From Achromobacter sp. HZ34 (GTDB taxonomy: Bacteria > Pseudomonadota > Gammaproteobacteria > Burkholderiales > Burkholderiaceae_B), in the NCBI RefSeq assembly GCF_002209485.1, contig NZ_NJIX01000006.1, positions 451,124-515,123 of the forward strand: 64,000 bases of DNA. Direction: 5' to 3'. The notes beneath the pieces are model-generated. The model saw only the letters and a list, made by a program, of their open reading frames with translations. It was not told the origin of the DNA and did no database searches. Positions 55,212 through 63,246 of this stretch are shown here, in pieces. A program made the position numbers and the translations under genes. How positions within the stretch are numbered: position 1 is the first letter of the stretch; each line of letters starts with the position of its first letter.

Positions 55212-56087
55212 ATGTCGCTCGTATTGCCACGTCGGTGGAAAAAGTCCGCGGCGGACCGGCCGGACTCGCACTATCCGGTGGTGGTCGTCGTGGCCGTGGT
55301 CTTCATCGTGCTGCTGCTGGCCGTGGCCTGCCTGGCCGATGTCCTGGCACCCTACGACTATCGCACCCAGGCGCTGCGCTTGCGTCTGGCGCCCCCGGTG
55401 TTCCTGGGCGGCACTTCCGCCCACTGGCTGGGCACCGACGAACTGGGGCGGGATATCCTCAGCCGGCTCTTGTATGCGATTCGCTTCAGCATCCTGGTGG
55501 CGTTGGGAGGCACCGCCATCGGGGCGTTGATCGGCACTGTCCTGGGCTTTCTGGCGGCGCATTTCCGCGGGCTGGTCGAAGAGGCCATCATGATGCTCGC
55601 CGATGTGCAGGCGTCGCTGCCTTTCCTGCTGATCGCGCTGGCCCTGATCGCCGTGTTCGGCGGCAGCTTCATGCTGTTCATCCTGATCATGGGCTTCTAC
55701 GGCTGGGAAGTGTTCGCGCGCTTGACGCGGGGCGTGGTGATCTCCGCCAGGAACCAGGGTTATGCGGTGGCGGTGACCGCCCTGGGCGCATCGCCCTGGC
55801 AGCTGTATTCGAAGCACATCCTGCCGAATATCCTCAGCGTGCTGATCGTGCAGTTCACGCTGAACTTTCCGCAAGTCATCCTGCTGGAAACGTCCTTGAG
55901 CTTTCTCGGCCTGGGAATACGGCCGCCGCTGACCAGCCTGGGGCAGATGCTGGGAGCCGGACGGGCCTTCCTGACCACGGCATGGTGGATCGCGATCTTT
56001 CCCGGGACGATCATTTTCCTGACGACGATGTCGATATCCATCGTCGGCGACTGGATCCGCGATCGCCTGGATCCGGCCTTGCGCTAG
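55212..56087 (+). CDS. ABC transporter permease, DppC-like
   Basis: This 291-aa membrane protein has an N-terminal helix (VVVVVAVVFIVLLLAVACLA), LGTDELGRDILSRLLY, and the EAA loop GYAVAVTALGASPWQLYSKH. It starts 4 bp after dppB and ends the operon. Its stop codon shares the bases CTAG with the stop of the convergent PAQR gene, so the two overlap by four bases and no terminator separates them. Confidence 0.93.
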   Translation: MSLVLPRRWKKSAADRPDSHYPVVVVVAVVFIVLLLAVACLADVLAPYDYRTQALRLRLAPPVFLGGTSAHWLGTDELGRDILSRLLYAIRFSILVALGGTAIGALIGTVLGFLAAHFRGLVEEAIMMLADVQASLPFLLIALALIAVFGGSFMLFILIMGFYGWEVFARLTRGVVISARNQGYAVAVTALGASPWQLYSKHILPNILSVLIVQFTLNFPQVILLETSLSFLGLGIRPPLTSLGQMLGAGRAFLTTAWWIAIFPGTIIFLTTMSISIVGDWIRDRLDPALR

Positions 56088-56704
56088 CCCTGACGCAATT
56101 GCGCCGCGATGCTGAGGAAATGGCAGGCGCTGCCGACGATCACGAAGACATGCCAGACCCCGTGGGCGTGGACGAGCGAGCGACGGTTCCGGTAGAAGAG
56201 GGTGCCCGCGGTATAGACGGCGGCGCCGCCCCACAGTGCCACCAGGCTCCAGGCATTCATTTCGGGCATCACCGGGATCAGGGCCGCGACCGCGCCCCAG
56301 CCCAGCCAGACATAACGGCGCACTGACGGCCGCCGCGAGCGGCCCAGCCAGGCCTCGTTGATGAGTCCCCACAAGCACAGCAACCAGACGGCGCTGAGCA
56401 GGATCACCAGGGTGGGACCCTCCAGGCTGAGCAGGGCCAGCGCGGTGTATGTGCCGCCAATCAGCAGATAGATGGCGCAATGGTCGACGATGGCCCACGT
56501 GGCCTTGCTGGTGCCGCGCGTGCCATGAAACAGCATGGAGCTGCCATAGACGGTCAAGAGGGACAGCCCATAGATGGCGAACCCGGCCGCCGACCCCGGC
56601 TTTCCATCCAGCCACATCCGCGGGCCCAGCCAGACCAGGGCGGCCGCAGCCAGGCAAAGTCCCACGAAGTGGGTGGCCGTGTTCAAACGTTCACCTTGAT
56701 ACAT
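56084..56704 (-). CDS. hemolysin III / PAQR-family membrane protein
   Basis: This protein is 206 aa from MYQGERLNTATHFVG, with GGAGGT upstream. Seven hydrophobic helices carry the family residues: Ser/His in SSMLFHGT, VDHCAIYLLIGGTYT, and HAHGVWHVFVIVGSACHF near the C-terminus. The Asp and His residues would bind zinc in a ceramidase/adiponectin-receptor-like fold. The haemolytic activity of bacterial homologues is historical and not certain. Confidence 0.92.
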   Translation of the reverse strand: MYQGERLNTATHFVGLCLAAAALVWLGPRMWLDGKPGSAAGFAIYGLSLLTVYGSSMLFHGTRGTSKATWAIVDHCAIYLLIGGTYTALALLSLEGPTLVILLSAVWLLCLWGLINEAWLGRSRRPSVRRYVWLGWGAVAALIPVMPEMNAWSLVALWGGAAVYTAGTLFYRNRRSLVHAHGVWHVFVIVGSACHFLSIAAQLRQG

Positions 56705-56781
56705 GTCTACCTCCAATGAGGCAGCGTATACCAGTCCATGTGACGGGATTGTGGCGGTGCCGCGCCGGCTCGTCGGCGGGG

Positions 56782-56820
56782 CGATGAAAAATGGCCGGCG
56801 TGAGCCGGCCATTTTCATCG
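56782..56820 (-). terminator. long hairpin terminator after the alcohol dehydrogenase
   Basis: AAAATGGCCGGC-GTGA-GCCGGCCATTTT (12 bp) extends by five more pairs past one bulged base. On the minus strand the distal arm supplies a U run. It separates the dehydrogenase from the PAQR gene. Confidence 0.75.
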
Positions 56821-56852
56821 TTGGCGCAAGCGCGATTGCTGCTTGCTGCTGC

Positions 56853-57914
56853 TTACTGCTGCTGCAGCGTCGCCGAGTCGATCACGAAGCGGTACTTCAC
56901 ATCGCTCTTGAGCATGCGCTCGTAGGCATGGTTGATGTCCTGCATCTTGATCAGCTCGATGTCGGACGTGATGCCGTGCTCACCGCAGAAGTCCAGCATT
57001 TCCTGCGTTTCGGCAATGCCGCCGATCAGCGAGCCGGCCAGGCGGCGACGCTTGAAGATCAGGTTGAAGACCTGGGGAGACGGGTGATCGTGCTCCGGCG
57101 CACCCACCAGGACCATCGTGCCGTCGCGGCGCAGCAGGTTCAGGAAGGGGTTGAGGTCGTGTTGTGCCGCCACCGTATTGATGATGAGGTCGAAGCTGTT
57201 GGCATGCTCGCCCATCTCTTCGGCATTCTTGGAGATGACGACTTCGTTGGCGCCCAGGCGCTTGCCATCCTCGATCTTGGACGGCGAGGTGGTGAACAGC
57301 ACCACGTGCGCGCCCATCGCGGCGGCCAGTTTCACGCCCATATGGCCCAGGCCACCCAGGCCGACGATGCCGACTTTCTTGCCGGGGCCGGCATTCCAGG
57401 TGCGCAACGGCGAGTAGGTGGTGATGCCCGCGCACAGCAGGGGCGCTACACCGGCCAGTTCCAGGTTCTTGGGGACGCTGAGCACATAGGCCTCGTCCAC
57501 CACCATCTGCGACGAGTAGCCGCCGTAGGTGGTTGCACCGGTCTGCTTGTCGGTGCCGTTGTAGGTCGGCACGAAGCCCGTTTCGCCTTCGCAGTACTGC
57601 TCCAGGCCTTCCTTGCAGCTGGGGCAGGCGCGGCAGGAATCGACCATGCAGCCCACGCCGACGATGTCGCCAAGCTTGAACTTGGTGGCTTGCGAACCGA
57701 CGGCGGTCACGCGGCCGACGATTTCATGGCCGGGGACGACGGGATAAATGGTGTTGCGCCATTCGTCGCGCGCCTGGTGCAGGTCCGAGTGGCAGACGCC
57801 GCAGTACAGCACTTCCAGCTGGACATCGAATTCACGCAGGTCGCGAACTTCGTAGTTGAAAGGTGCGAGCGCGGCCTTGGGGCCAGTGGCGCCGAATGCG
57901 TAAGAGGTAGTCAT
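56853..57914 (-). CDS. zinc-dependent alcohol/aldehyde dehydrogenase (YahK-like)
   Basis: This 353-aa medium-chain dehydrogenase starts at MTTSYAFGATGPKAALAPF. The catalytic zinc is bound by Cys in CGVCHSD, the GHE site and a later Cys; the structural zinc by four Cys in CRACPSCKEGLEQYC. The NAD(P) site is VGIVGLGGLGHMGVKLAAAM. It resembles cinnamyl-alcohol-dehydrogenase-type enzymes that reduce aldehydes with NADPH. The gene stands alone and is followed by a strong terminator. Confidence 0.9.
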   Translation of the reverse strand: MTTSYAFGATGPKAALAPFNYEVRDLREFDVQLEVLYCGVCHSDLHQARDEWRNTIYPVVPGHEIVGRVTAVGSQATKFKLGDIVGVGCMVDSCRACPSCKEGLEQYCEGETGFVPTYNGTDKQTGATTYGGYSSQMVVDEAYVLSVPKNLELAGVAPLLCAGITTYSPLRTWNAGPGKKVGIVGLGGLGHMGVKLAAAMGAHVVLFTTSPSKIEDGKRLGANEVVISKNAEEMGEHANSFDLIINTVAAQHDLNPFLNLLRRDGTMVLVGAPEHDHPSPQVFNLIFKRRRLAGSLIGGIAETQEMLDFCGEHGITSDIELIKMQDINHAYERMLKSDVKYRFVIDSATLQQQ

Positions 57915-58302
57915 GGGGATCTCCGACAGCGAGAAAATTGCGGAATTCGTGGAAAGACGGGACGGCTGTGAAACGAGGGGGGAGGCCGTGTATTGGCTGT
58001 GGCTGCGATACGCGCCCACAGGCATTGCGCCGTGATCCACGTCGGGATCAATACTAGGCTGATTCAGATGACAATTGCGTGCCTAAATGAAGCGGATGCT
58101 TGCCTATTTCTCCGACATTTTTCTGATGGACGGGGCTGCGGAAGAAGGCTTCCGCAGGGGTCTGGCCTGCAAAATTCTGCTGCTCGTTACCTGCGCCGAT
58201 GTTCGGCGTCCACGTCTGACGTCCATGGCTTGCTACAGGGCCACGCCAGGATAGTCGCAGCGGCAATGCCTGTGGATTTGGACATGCGAGGGCCGTTGTG
58301 CA
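57915..58302. other. intergenic region with a perfect hairpin
   Basis: This 388-bp gap lies upstream of the dehydrogenase and downstream of mntP, both on the minus strand. It should carry the dehydrogenase promoter. A perfect 9-bp stem (CTGCGGAAG-AAGG-CTTCCGCAG, 58136-58157) without a T run may end mntP transcripts with Rho. No gene is visible. Confidence 0.4.
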
Positions 58303-58872
58303 TCATGCGTGCAGGTGTTCGAACAGGATGGACGTACCGACGCCGATCAACACCAGGCCGCCGAACATTTCCGCCCGCCTGCCGACGAATTTGCCCAGCA
58401 CCCGGCCCAGCATCACGCCTATCGTCACCATCAGCAGCGTGGCCAGGCCGATGACGGAGGCGGTGATGAAGATGTTGTTGTCGATGAAAGCCAGGCTCAC
58501 GCCGACGGCCATGGCGTCGATGCTGGTGGCGAAGCCGGTGAGGGCCAGATTCCAGAAGGAATGCTTGCGGGGCGGTTCGCTTGCTTCTTCCTCGCCCTGG
58601 CTGCGCAAGGCGTTGCGTATCATCAGCAAGCCCAATACGGACAGCATGACGAAAGCCAGCCAGTGGTCCCATTCCTGGACGTACTTGGCGGCGGCCGAGC
58701 CGATCAGCCAGCCTATGAGGGGCGTAATGGCCTCGATCACGCCGAAGATGATGCCGGTGCGCAGGGCGTCGCTGAAGCGGGGCTTATACAGGGCGGTGCC
58801 TTTGCCGACGGCGGCCGCGAAAGCGTCGGTCGACATGGCGAAGGCCAGCAGGATGGTTGCCGCGAAATTCAT
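58303..58872 (-). CDS. mntP: manganese efflux pump MntP
   Basis: This protein is 189 aa from [20 protein letters not shown]. Two repeats of three helices each carry the signature Asp: [13 protein letters not shown] near the start and [14 protein letters not shown] in the middle. It exports Mn2+ from the cytoplasm. The frame extends upstream, but that part is the riboswitch leader. Control by the manganese riboswitch at 58942-59043 fits the function exactly. No strong ribosome site is seen, which fits a regulated leader. Confidence 0.95.
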   Translation of the reverse strand: MNFAATILLAFAMSTDAFAAAVGKGTALYKPRFSDALRTGIIFGVIEAITPLIGWLIGSAAAKYVQEWDHWLAFVMLSVLGLLMIRNALRSQGEEEASEPPRKHSFWNLALTGFATSIDAMAVGVSLAFIDNNIFITASVIGLATLLMVTIGVMLGRVLGKFVGRRAEMFGGLVLIGVGTSILFEHLHA

Positions 58873-58888
58873 GAAACGGGGAGTCTCG

Positions 58889-58923
58889 GCCGGGCGACGC
58901 ATAGATTCCCGAATGCGCCCGGC
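58889..58923 (-). promoter_or_regulatory. hairpin in the mntP leader (expression platform candidate)
   Basis: GCCGGGCG and CGCCCGGC form a perfect 8-bp stem, extended by partial pairing of CGCAT/ATGCG. It lies between the riboswitch aptamer and the mntP start codon, ending 17 bp before the ATG, where it could gate translation or transcription. Confidence 0.6.
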
Positions 58924-58941
58924 TGAGGCATAAGGAAACCC

Positions 58942-59043
58942 ATGGTCTCGCCAAGCCGCAAGGGCTGCCAGCGCCATGGCCGTGAGGCCAAGAATGTTGA
59001 CGCGGGCGCTTCCAGGGGGTGGAAGCAGGCTACTCCCCAAAGT
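58942..59043 (-). ncRNA. yybP-ykoY manganese riboswitch
   Basis: On the minus strand the aptamer reads GGGGAGTAGCC (59037 downwards), a variable stem, CGCGTCAACA, GGCC...GGCCATGG and a final GCGAGACC (near 58944-58951). These are the two conserved internal loops and closing strand of the yybP-ykoY family. It senses Mn2+ and turns on export or other Mn genes. It lies directly upstream of mntP, the typical target. Confidence 0.88.
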
Positions 59044-59367
59044 GAGCCGCCAGTTTAGCAGCGCTTCGTGACAGCTGGGCGTAAAGATGGCCTCGTCCAA
59101 AGGGATATTCGGGCAGAAGGCCGAGGGTTGGGGTATGTGGCTTGGTTACCCCGAAAAGCGGCTGTTACGGCAGGTTCTCCCACCTGAAGCGGCCGAACAG
59201 GATACAATCGCGGGTTTACCGGGATTTTTTCCGGTGGGTCCGTCTTGCCTGACGGCCGTGGATCGAGCCGGGAGATTTCAAGTCTCCTGCCGTACGCGGC
59301 CTGTGCCAGGGGCGGGGAACCCGCCGGGCCATATTCCGATCCAACCTACGGTTTGCGAAGCCTATAT

Positions 59368-60132
59368 ATGACGACGACAGATCGCCAACACCCGTCCGAC
59401 ACCGAGCGTGCGCGCCTGGTGCTGGGTAACTGGAAGATGCACGGCACGCTGGCCGACAATGCTGCCTTGCTGGCGGCTTTGCGCCAGGGCGTGGCCGGCC
59501 ATTGCGAGATGGGTGTTTGCGTGCCATTCCCCTATCTGGCCCAGGCCGAGGTGCTGCTCAAGGGCAGTCCCATTTCCTGGGGCGCGCAGGACATCAGCGT
59601 GCATGACAAGGGCGCCTACACGGGCGAAGTGGCGGGCGCCATGTTGCAGGATTTCGGCTGCCGCTGGGCCCTGGCGGGCCATTCCGAGCGCCGTGCCATG
59701 CATGGCGAGAGCGATCAGTTGGTGGCTGACAAGGCACGCGCCGCCCTGGCCGCCGGCCTGACCCCGGTGGTGTGCGTCGGCGAAACCCTGGACGAGCGCG
59801 AAGGCGGCAATACGCTGGGTGTCATCGAACGCCAGCTGGCGCCGGTGCTGGCCTTGGGCGCGGACGCGCTGGCCAGGATGGTGCTGGCCTACGAGCCGGT
59901 CTGGGCGATAGGTACGGGTCGCACCGCGACGCCGGAGCAGGCGCAGGAAGTCCATGGCGCCATCCGCGTGGCGCTGCAAGGCCTGGGCGTCCCGCAAGTA
60001 CGTATTCTTTACGGCGGCAGCGTCAAGGCGGCCAATGCCGCTACGTTGTTCGCCATGCCCGACATCGACGGTGCCCTGGTGGGCGGCGCGTCGCTGGTGG
60101 CCGATGAATTTTTACGCATAGCCGCTGTTTGA
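59368..60132 (+). CDS. tpiA: triosephosphate isomerase
   Basis: This 254-aa glycolytic enzyme interconverts dihydroxyacetone phosphate and glyceraldehyde-3-phosphate. Catalytic residues are Lys23 in GNWKMHG, His in LAGHSERR and Glu in AYEPVWAIGTG; the phosphate loop is YGGSVKAANA with GALVGGASL at the end. It starts at MTTTDRQHPS; the N-terminus is about ten residues longer than usual. secG follows 27 bp later, the order common in beta-proteobacteria. Confidence 0.97.
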   Translation: MTTTDRQHPSDTERARLVLGNWKMHGTLADNAALLAALRQGVAGHCEMGVCVPFPYLAQAEVLLKGSPISWGAQDISVHDKGAYTGEVAGAMLQDFGCRWALAGHSERRAMHGESDQLVADKARAALAAGLTPVVCVGETLDEREGGNTLGVIERQLAPVLALGADALARMVLAYEPVWAIGTGRTATPEQAQEVHGAIRVALQGLGVPQVRILYGGSVKAANAATLFAMPDIDGALVGGASLVADEFLRIAAV

Positions 60133-60159
60133 GCAGCGTTTCGGATTTCGGAGTAAGTA

Positions 60160-60645
60160 ATGCCTTTGATTCAATCGATTTTGATGGTCGTTCAGTTGCT
60201 GTCGGCACTGGGCATCATCGTTCTGGTTCTCTTGCAGCAAGGCAAGGGCGCCGACATGGGTTCGTCTTTCGGTAGCGGTTCCGCCGGTAGCCTGTTCGGT
60301 GCTTCGGGCGCCGCCAACTTCCTTTCGCGCACCACCAAGTGGGCGGCGGTGGTGTTTTTCGCCACCACGGCGGGTCTGGCATATGTGACGCACAAGGGCG
60401 TCGGTGGTCCGGCCGCGGTGGATACGGGCGTGATGGGTGGGTATCAAGCGCCGGCCGATCGTTCGGTGCCGCAGGTTCCGGGTGCTCCCGCTCCTGCTGG
60501 CGGTAACGCGATTCCGGCGGCGCCGGCTGGCAGCACGCCTGCCGCCCCGGCTGCCAAGCCCGATGCGTCGATCCCGGGCGCGCCTGCCGCGCCTGCCACG
60601 CCCGCGGCGCCGGCTACGAGCACCCCGGCCGCGCCCGCGAAGTAA
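60160..60645 (+). CDS. secG: protein-export translocase subunit SecG
   Basis: This 161-aa protein has the two SecG membrane helices (SILMVVQLLSALGIIVLVLL and WAAVVFFATTAGLAYVTHKG) with the conserved loop QQGKGADMGSSFGSGSAGSLF between them. It associates with SecYE. The last 65 or so residues form a low-complexity Ala/Pro tail (PAAPAGSTPAAPAAKPDASI and onward), which makes it longer than the roughly 110-aa enterobacterial form. GGAG lies before the ATG. Confidence 0.96.
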   Translation: MPLIQSILMVVQLLSALGIIVLVLLQQGKGADMGSSFGSGSAGSLFGASGAANFLSRTTKWAAVVFFATTAGLAYVTHKGVGGPAAVDTGVMGGYQAPADRSVPQVPGAPAPAGGNAIPAAPAGSTPAAPAAKPDASIPGAPAAPATPAAPATSTPAAPAK

Positions 60646-60704
60646 ACCGGGTCGATCAGCGATCGAAGCGGTTGAAGTGGCCAAGTAGTCCGATGGTTCC
60701 GCGC

Positions 60705-60733
60705 CGACACGATGGCCGGAACCATGCTAGAAT
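60705..60733 (+). promoter_or_regulatory. candidate tRNA-Leu(GAG) promoter
   Basis: CCGACA (60705-60710), 17 bases, TAGAAT (60728-60733). Transcription would begin about 40 bases before the tRNA. A TGGTTCC/GGAACCA dyad (60694-60724) overlaps the site and may end the secG transcript. Confidence 0.5.
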
Positions 60734-60778
60734 TTCGGACTTTCCAGCAGCCGCATCGCTGGAAACAAGAATTACCCT

Positions 60779-60863
60779 GCCGACGTGGTGAAATTGGTAG
60801 ACACGCTATCTTGAGGGGGTAGTGGCGAAAGCTGTGCGAGTTCGAGTCTCGCCGTCGGCACCA
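60779..60863 (+). tRNA. tRNA-Leu(GAG)
   Basis: This is an 85-nt class II tRNA with acceptor GCCGACG/CGTCGGC, anticodon loop TTGAGGG (GAG), GAGTTCGAGTCTC T-arm and encoded CCA. Its 3' end is the probable insertion site of the prophage that follows. Confidence 0.96.
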
Positions 60864-60872
60864 AGATTTAGA

Positions 60873-60918
60873 AAGTCGTTGATCGTATAGAATCCAAAAC
60901 TATCAAAATCAACGACTT
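60873..60918. repeat. 11-bp perfect inverted repeat between tRNA and integrase
   Basis: AAGTCGTTGAT (60873-60883) and ATCAACGACTT (60908-60918) flank 24 A/T-rich bases. The position 10 bp beyond the tRNA CCA suggests att-region binding sites for the integrase or an accessory factor, or a tRNA terminator stem. Confidence 0.65.
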
Positions 60919-61001
60919 GCGGGAAAGATCGGCAGTCCGTTGACTGCCAGATATCAAATATTCGCAGTCTTCGGCCCCATCGCGGCCCCGCTCAAGGCCC
61001 C

Positions 61002-61991
61002 ATGGCGAGCATTCAGAAGACCGATAAAGGCTACCGCGTCCAGATCAAGAAGCTGGGCATCCGCGATAGCGAGACGTTTCCCACGCAGCGCGAAGCCAAG
61101 GAATGGGCGGCGCGCCGTGAAGCGGAGATAGTCGCCCAAGCCACCAAGCCACTTGGCGAACAGCATACCCTGCAAGATGCCCTTCGGCGCTATGCCGAAG
61201 AGGTCAGCCCCAGCAAGCGCGGCTACCGGTGGGAGGCTGTGCGCCTGGCGGCCTTCGAGCAGCCTGGGCATAAACTGCCCCTGGCCCTGCCGATTGGCCG
61301 CGTCACCCCCCAGCATATCGCCGATTTCAGGGACGCCCGTGGGGCCAAGGTGGGGCCTGCCGCCGTCCTGCGCGAAATCACCCTGCTGTCATCTGTCTTC
61401 CAGACCGCGCGCCTGGAATGGCGCTGGGTCGATTCCAACCCATGCCGAGATATCCGCAAGCCCGCCCAGGTGAAACACCGGGAGCGGGTATTGGCATGGT
61501 GGGAGATCCGCAAGATGTTGCGAGAGATGGGCTACCAGCGGCGGGGAAGGGTGGCCACGACGGGCCAGGCCGTGGCGCTGTGCATGTTGATGGCGATCAG
61601 GACCGGCATGCGTGCCGGAGAGCTATGCGGGCTGACCTGGGATCAGGTCTTCGTGGACCATTGCCACCTGCCCATGACCAAGAGCGGCCGCGCCCGCGAT
61701 GTCCCGCTGTCGACCAAGGCGCGCAAGGTGCTGGAGCGGATGAAAGGATGGGATGATGTCCTGGTTTTTGGCTTGAAGACCGCAAGCCTGGACGCCCTGT
61801 TTCGCAAGTACCGCGAGCGGGCCGGGCTGTCGGGCTTCACCTGGCACGACACCCGCCACACTGCGGCGACGATGATTTCCAAGAAGCTGACCGTGCTGGA
61901 CCTGTGCAAGGTCTTCGGGTGGACCGACCCGAAGATGGCCATGCGCTATTACAACCCGCACGCTTCAAGCCTCGCCGCTTTGCTGGGATAG
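61002..61991 (+). CDS. int: phage tyrosine integrase
   Basis: This 329-aa integrase has a short N-terminal arm-binding domain (GYRVQIKKLGIRDSETFPTQ), a SAM-like domain (about 60-160) and a catalytic domain with RTGMRAGELCGL (Arg), HDTRHTAA (His-x-x-Arg) and MRYYNP near the C-terminus (Tyr). It is shorter and of a different subfamily from the island integrase at 24877-26076. It reads away from the tRNA. Its 3' end overlaps the convergent HTH gene by 27 bp. Confidence 0.93.
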   Translation: MASIQKTDKGYRVQIKKLGIRDSETFPTQREAKEWAARREAEIVAQATKPLGEQHTLQDALRRYAEEVSPSKRGYRWEAVRLAAFEQPGHKLPLALPIGRVTPQHIADFRDARGAKVGPAAVLREITLLSSVFQTARLEWRWVDSNPCRDIRKPAQVKHRERVLAWWEIRKMLREMGYQRRGRVATTGQAVALCMLMAIRTGMRAGELCGLTWDQVFVDHCHLPMTKSGRARDVPLSTKARKVLERMKGWDDVLVFGLKTASLDALFRKYRERAGLSGFTWHDTRHTAATMISKKLTVLDLCKVFGWTDPKMAMRYYNPHASSLAALLG

Positions 61992-62252
61992 GTAGCGCAA
62001 CAGCTCAGCGCCGGTGATGCGGCCGTCCACGGTCTTGATCTTCCCCTCGCTGATGCGGCGCTTGAGCGTGTTATAGCTGATGCCCAAGCGCTCGCAGGCA
62101 TCGGACAGGTGGTAGCACACCATCCCCTCGATGGCGAGCATGGCGCCCTGGCGCGCTGCCTCGGACAGCAATTGCTTGAGTTCGTGTTGCTCGATCTGCA
62201 TGGCCCAGTCCTCTCTCGTCGTTTCAATCAGTCGTCGTATTGCTTCAGTCAA
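61965..62252 (-). CDS. small HTH protein, probable excisionase/regulator
   Basis: This 95-aa protein has an N-terminal helix and an HTH_17-like DNA-binding part (DACERLGISYNTLKRRISEG, then KIKTVDGRITGAELLRYL). The position, overlapping the integrase end on the opposite strand, fits an excisionase or recombination-directionality factor, although a repressor is possible. Its start overlaps the preceding gene stop by four bases. Confidence 0.7.
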   Translation of the reverse strand: MTEAIRRLIETTREDWAMQIEQHELKQLLSEAARQGAMLAIEGMVCYHLSDACERLGISYNTLKRRISEGKIKTVDGRITGAELLRYLSQQSGEA

Positions 62253-62572
62253 CGCTTGGTATTCCAGTCATCGCCGTCCGTGTATCGGCGGAATAGGTCG
62301 GTGCCGTCGATATTCGGGAACGGAATCTCATCTCGCCGTTGCCGTACTGAGGCGGCTGCAAGTTCTTGCGGCGTTTGCCCCGCAGGCGTGCGCATGTTCC
62401 AACGTGCCACCGCCGCCTCTTCGGATGCAGATGGCGTGATGCTGACACAGCATGAACCGCCGAGGTTCCTGGTGTTGCGGCATACGACGCCCCACCATCG
62501 CCGCCCATCAATGGTCTTCTCAATCTCTACGGGACCGCCGCAGAATGGGCACGGTAATAGATCATTGGCCAC
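62249..62572 (-). CDS. Lar-family restriction alleviation protein
   Basis: From a likely GTG start (VANDLLPCPFCGG, with AAGGGAG upstream) this is a 107-aa protein. An ATG 32 codons earlier would add an improbable Pro-rich leader. LLPCPFCGG with a second Cys set (VVCRNT, GSCCVSI) and AVARWNMR is the signature of the Lar/restriction-alleviation family, small zinc-binding proteins that in phage and Rac prophage soften type I restriction. The extra C-terminal 45 residues are not part of that domain. Confidence 0.8.
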   Translation of the reverse strand: MANDLLPCPFCGGPVEIEKTIDGRRWWGVVCRNTRNLGGSCCVSITPSASEEAAVARWNMRTPAGQTPQELAAASVRQRRDEIPFPNIDGTDLFRRYTDGDDWNTKR

Positions 62573-62933
62573 CGCTCTCTCCCTTCTGGTGGGGGTCACA
62601 CAGGGCGGCGGCGGCGGCGCGCCCATCACAAGCGGCGCACCGATAAGGCCTGTACCATTTCCTCGCATAGGCTGGGAACTTGCGGTATCGACTGTCTGTG
62701 ACGTATTGGATGTATACGGGAGTGGTGGACTCCCAAGCGATAGTTTCTGCCTGACTCTGCTGGTACAGAGCCAAGATTGCCCGTAGGTCAGCCGCGCGAA
62801 CTGATATCGAAACAGCGCTGTCTCGGTGGGCTATTTCGGAAAGCCGCGCATATATCTCATCGGCGCCCGCCGCCCGCGCCGCGGCCTCCAACAGTTGCTT
62901 ATCGCCAGTCGATTCAGCCATGCGCCACCCCAT
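62562..62933 (-). CDS. phage hypothetical protein
   Basis: This 123-aa protein (or 119 aa from MAESTGDKQ) is helical at the N-terminus, with a Cys-rich end (RPYRCAACDGRAAAAALCDP) that may bind zinc. I do not recognise the family. It overlaps its neighbours on both sides by about 10-20 bp, as typical of early phage gene clusters. Confidence 0.6.
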   Translation of the reverse strand: MGWRMAESTGDKQLLEAAARAAGADEIYARLSEIAHRDSAVSISVRAADLRAILALYQQSQAETIAWESTTPVYIQYVTDSRYRKFPAYARKWYRPYRCAACDGRAAAAALCDPHQKGESGGQ

Positions 62934-63246
62934 AAGTTGCGACCGCAGCCCAGATCACCTTGCACAGGATATGGACCGCTTGGTCGGTATTCAGCCCGAT
63001 GCGCTTCTCGCATTTCAGCCAGTCGGTGATGGCGTGGACGCAGACCTCTGCGATGGCCAACGGCAGCAGTCCTGTAATCAGCAGCACCGCACCGCCGTGG
63101 ATCATCGAATGGGCGAACAGGGCATGCGGCCAGAACAACTTACCGAGGTCGGTGTTGCGGTCCTTGGCACGGGCCAGGAAATCACCCTGCAGCGGGTAGT
63201 CGCAGAGCGCGTGCGCGGCGATCAGGAGGAAGAGCATTTCACTCAT
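62914..63246 (-). CDS. DUF3307 membrane protein of the prophage
   Basis: This protein is 110 aa from MSEMLFLLIAAHALCDYPLQ. DUF3307 features are HALCDYPLQGDFLA near the start and HAITDWLKCEKRIG towards the end, with about three hydrophobic helices. The function is unknown; such proteins occur in phages and elsewhere. The start overlaps the upstream gene by eight bases. Confidence 0.75.
   Translation of the reverse strand: MSEMLFLLIAAHALCDYPLQGDFLARAKDRNTDLGKLFWPHALFAHSMIHGGAVLLITGLLPLAIAEVCVHAITDWLKCEKRIGLNTDQAVHILCKVIWAAVATYGVAHG

Noticed and set aside
62249..62668. ATG at 62668 as the start of the Lar-type gene
   Set aside because: It would add a Pro-rich leader overlapping the upstream gene by more than 100 bp; a GTG at 62572 with AAGGGAG upstream fits the family start better.
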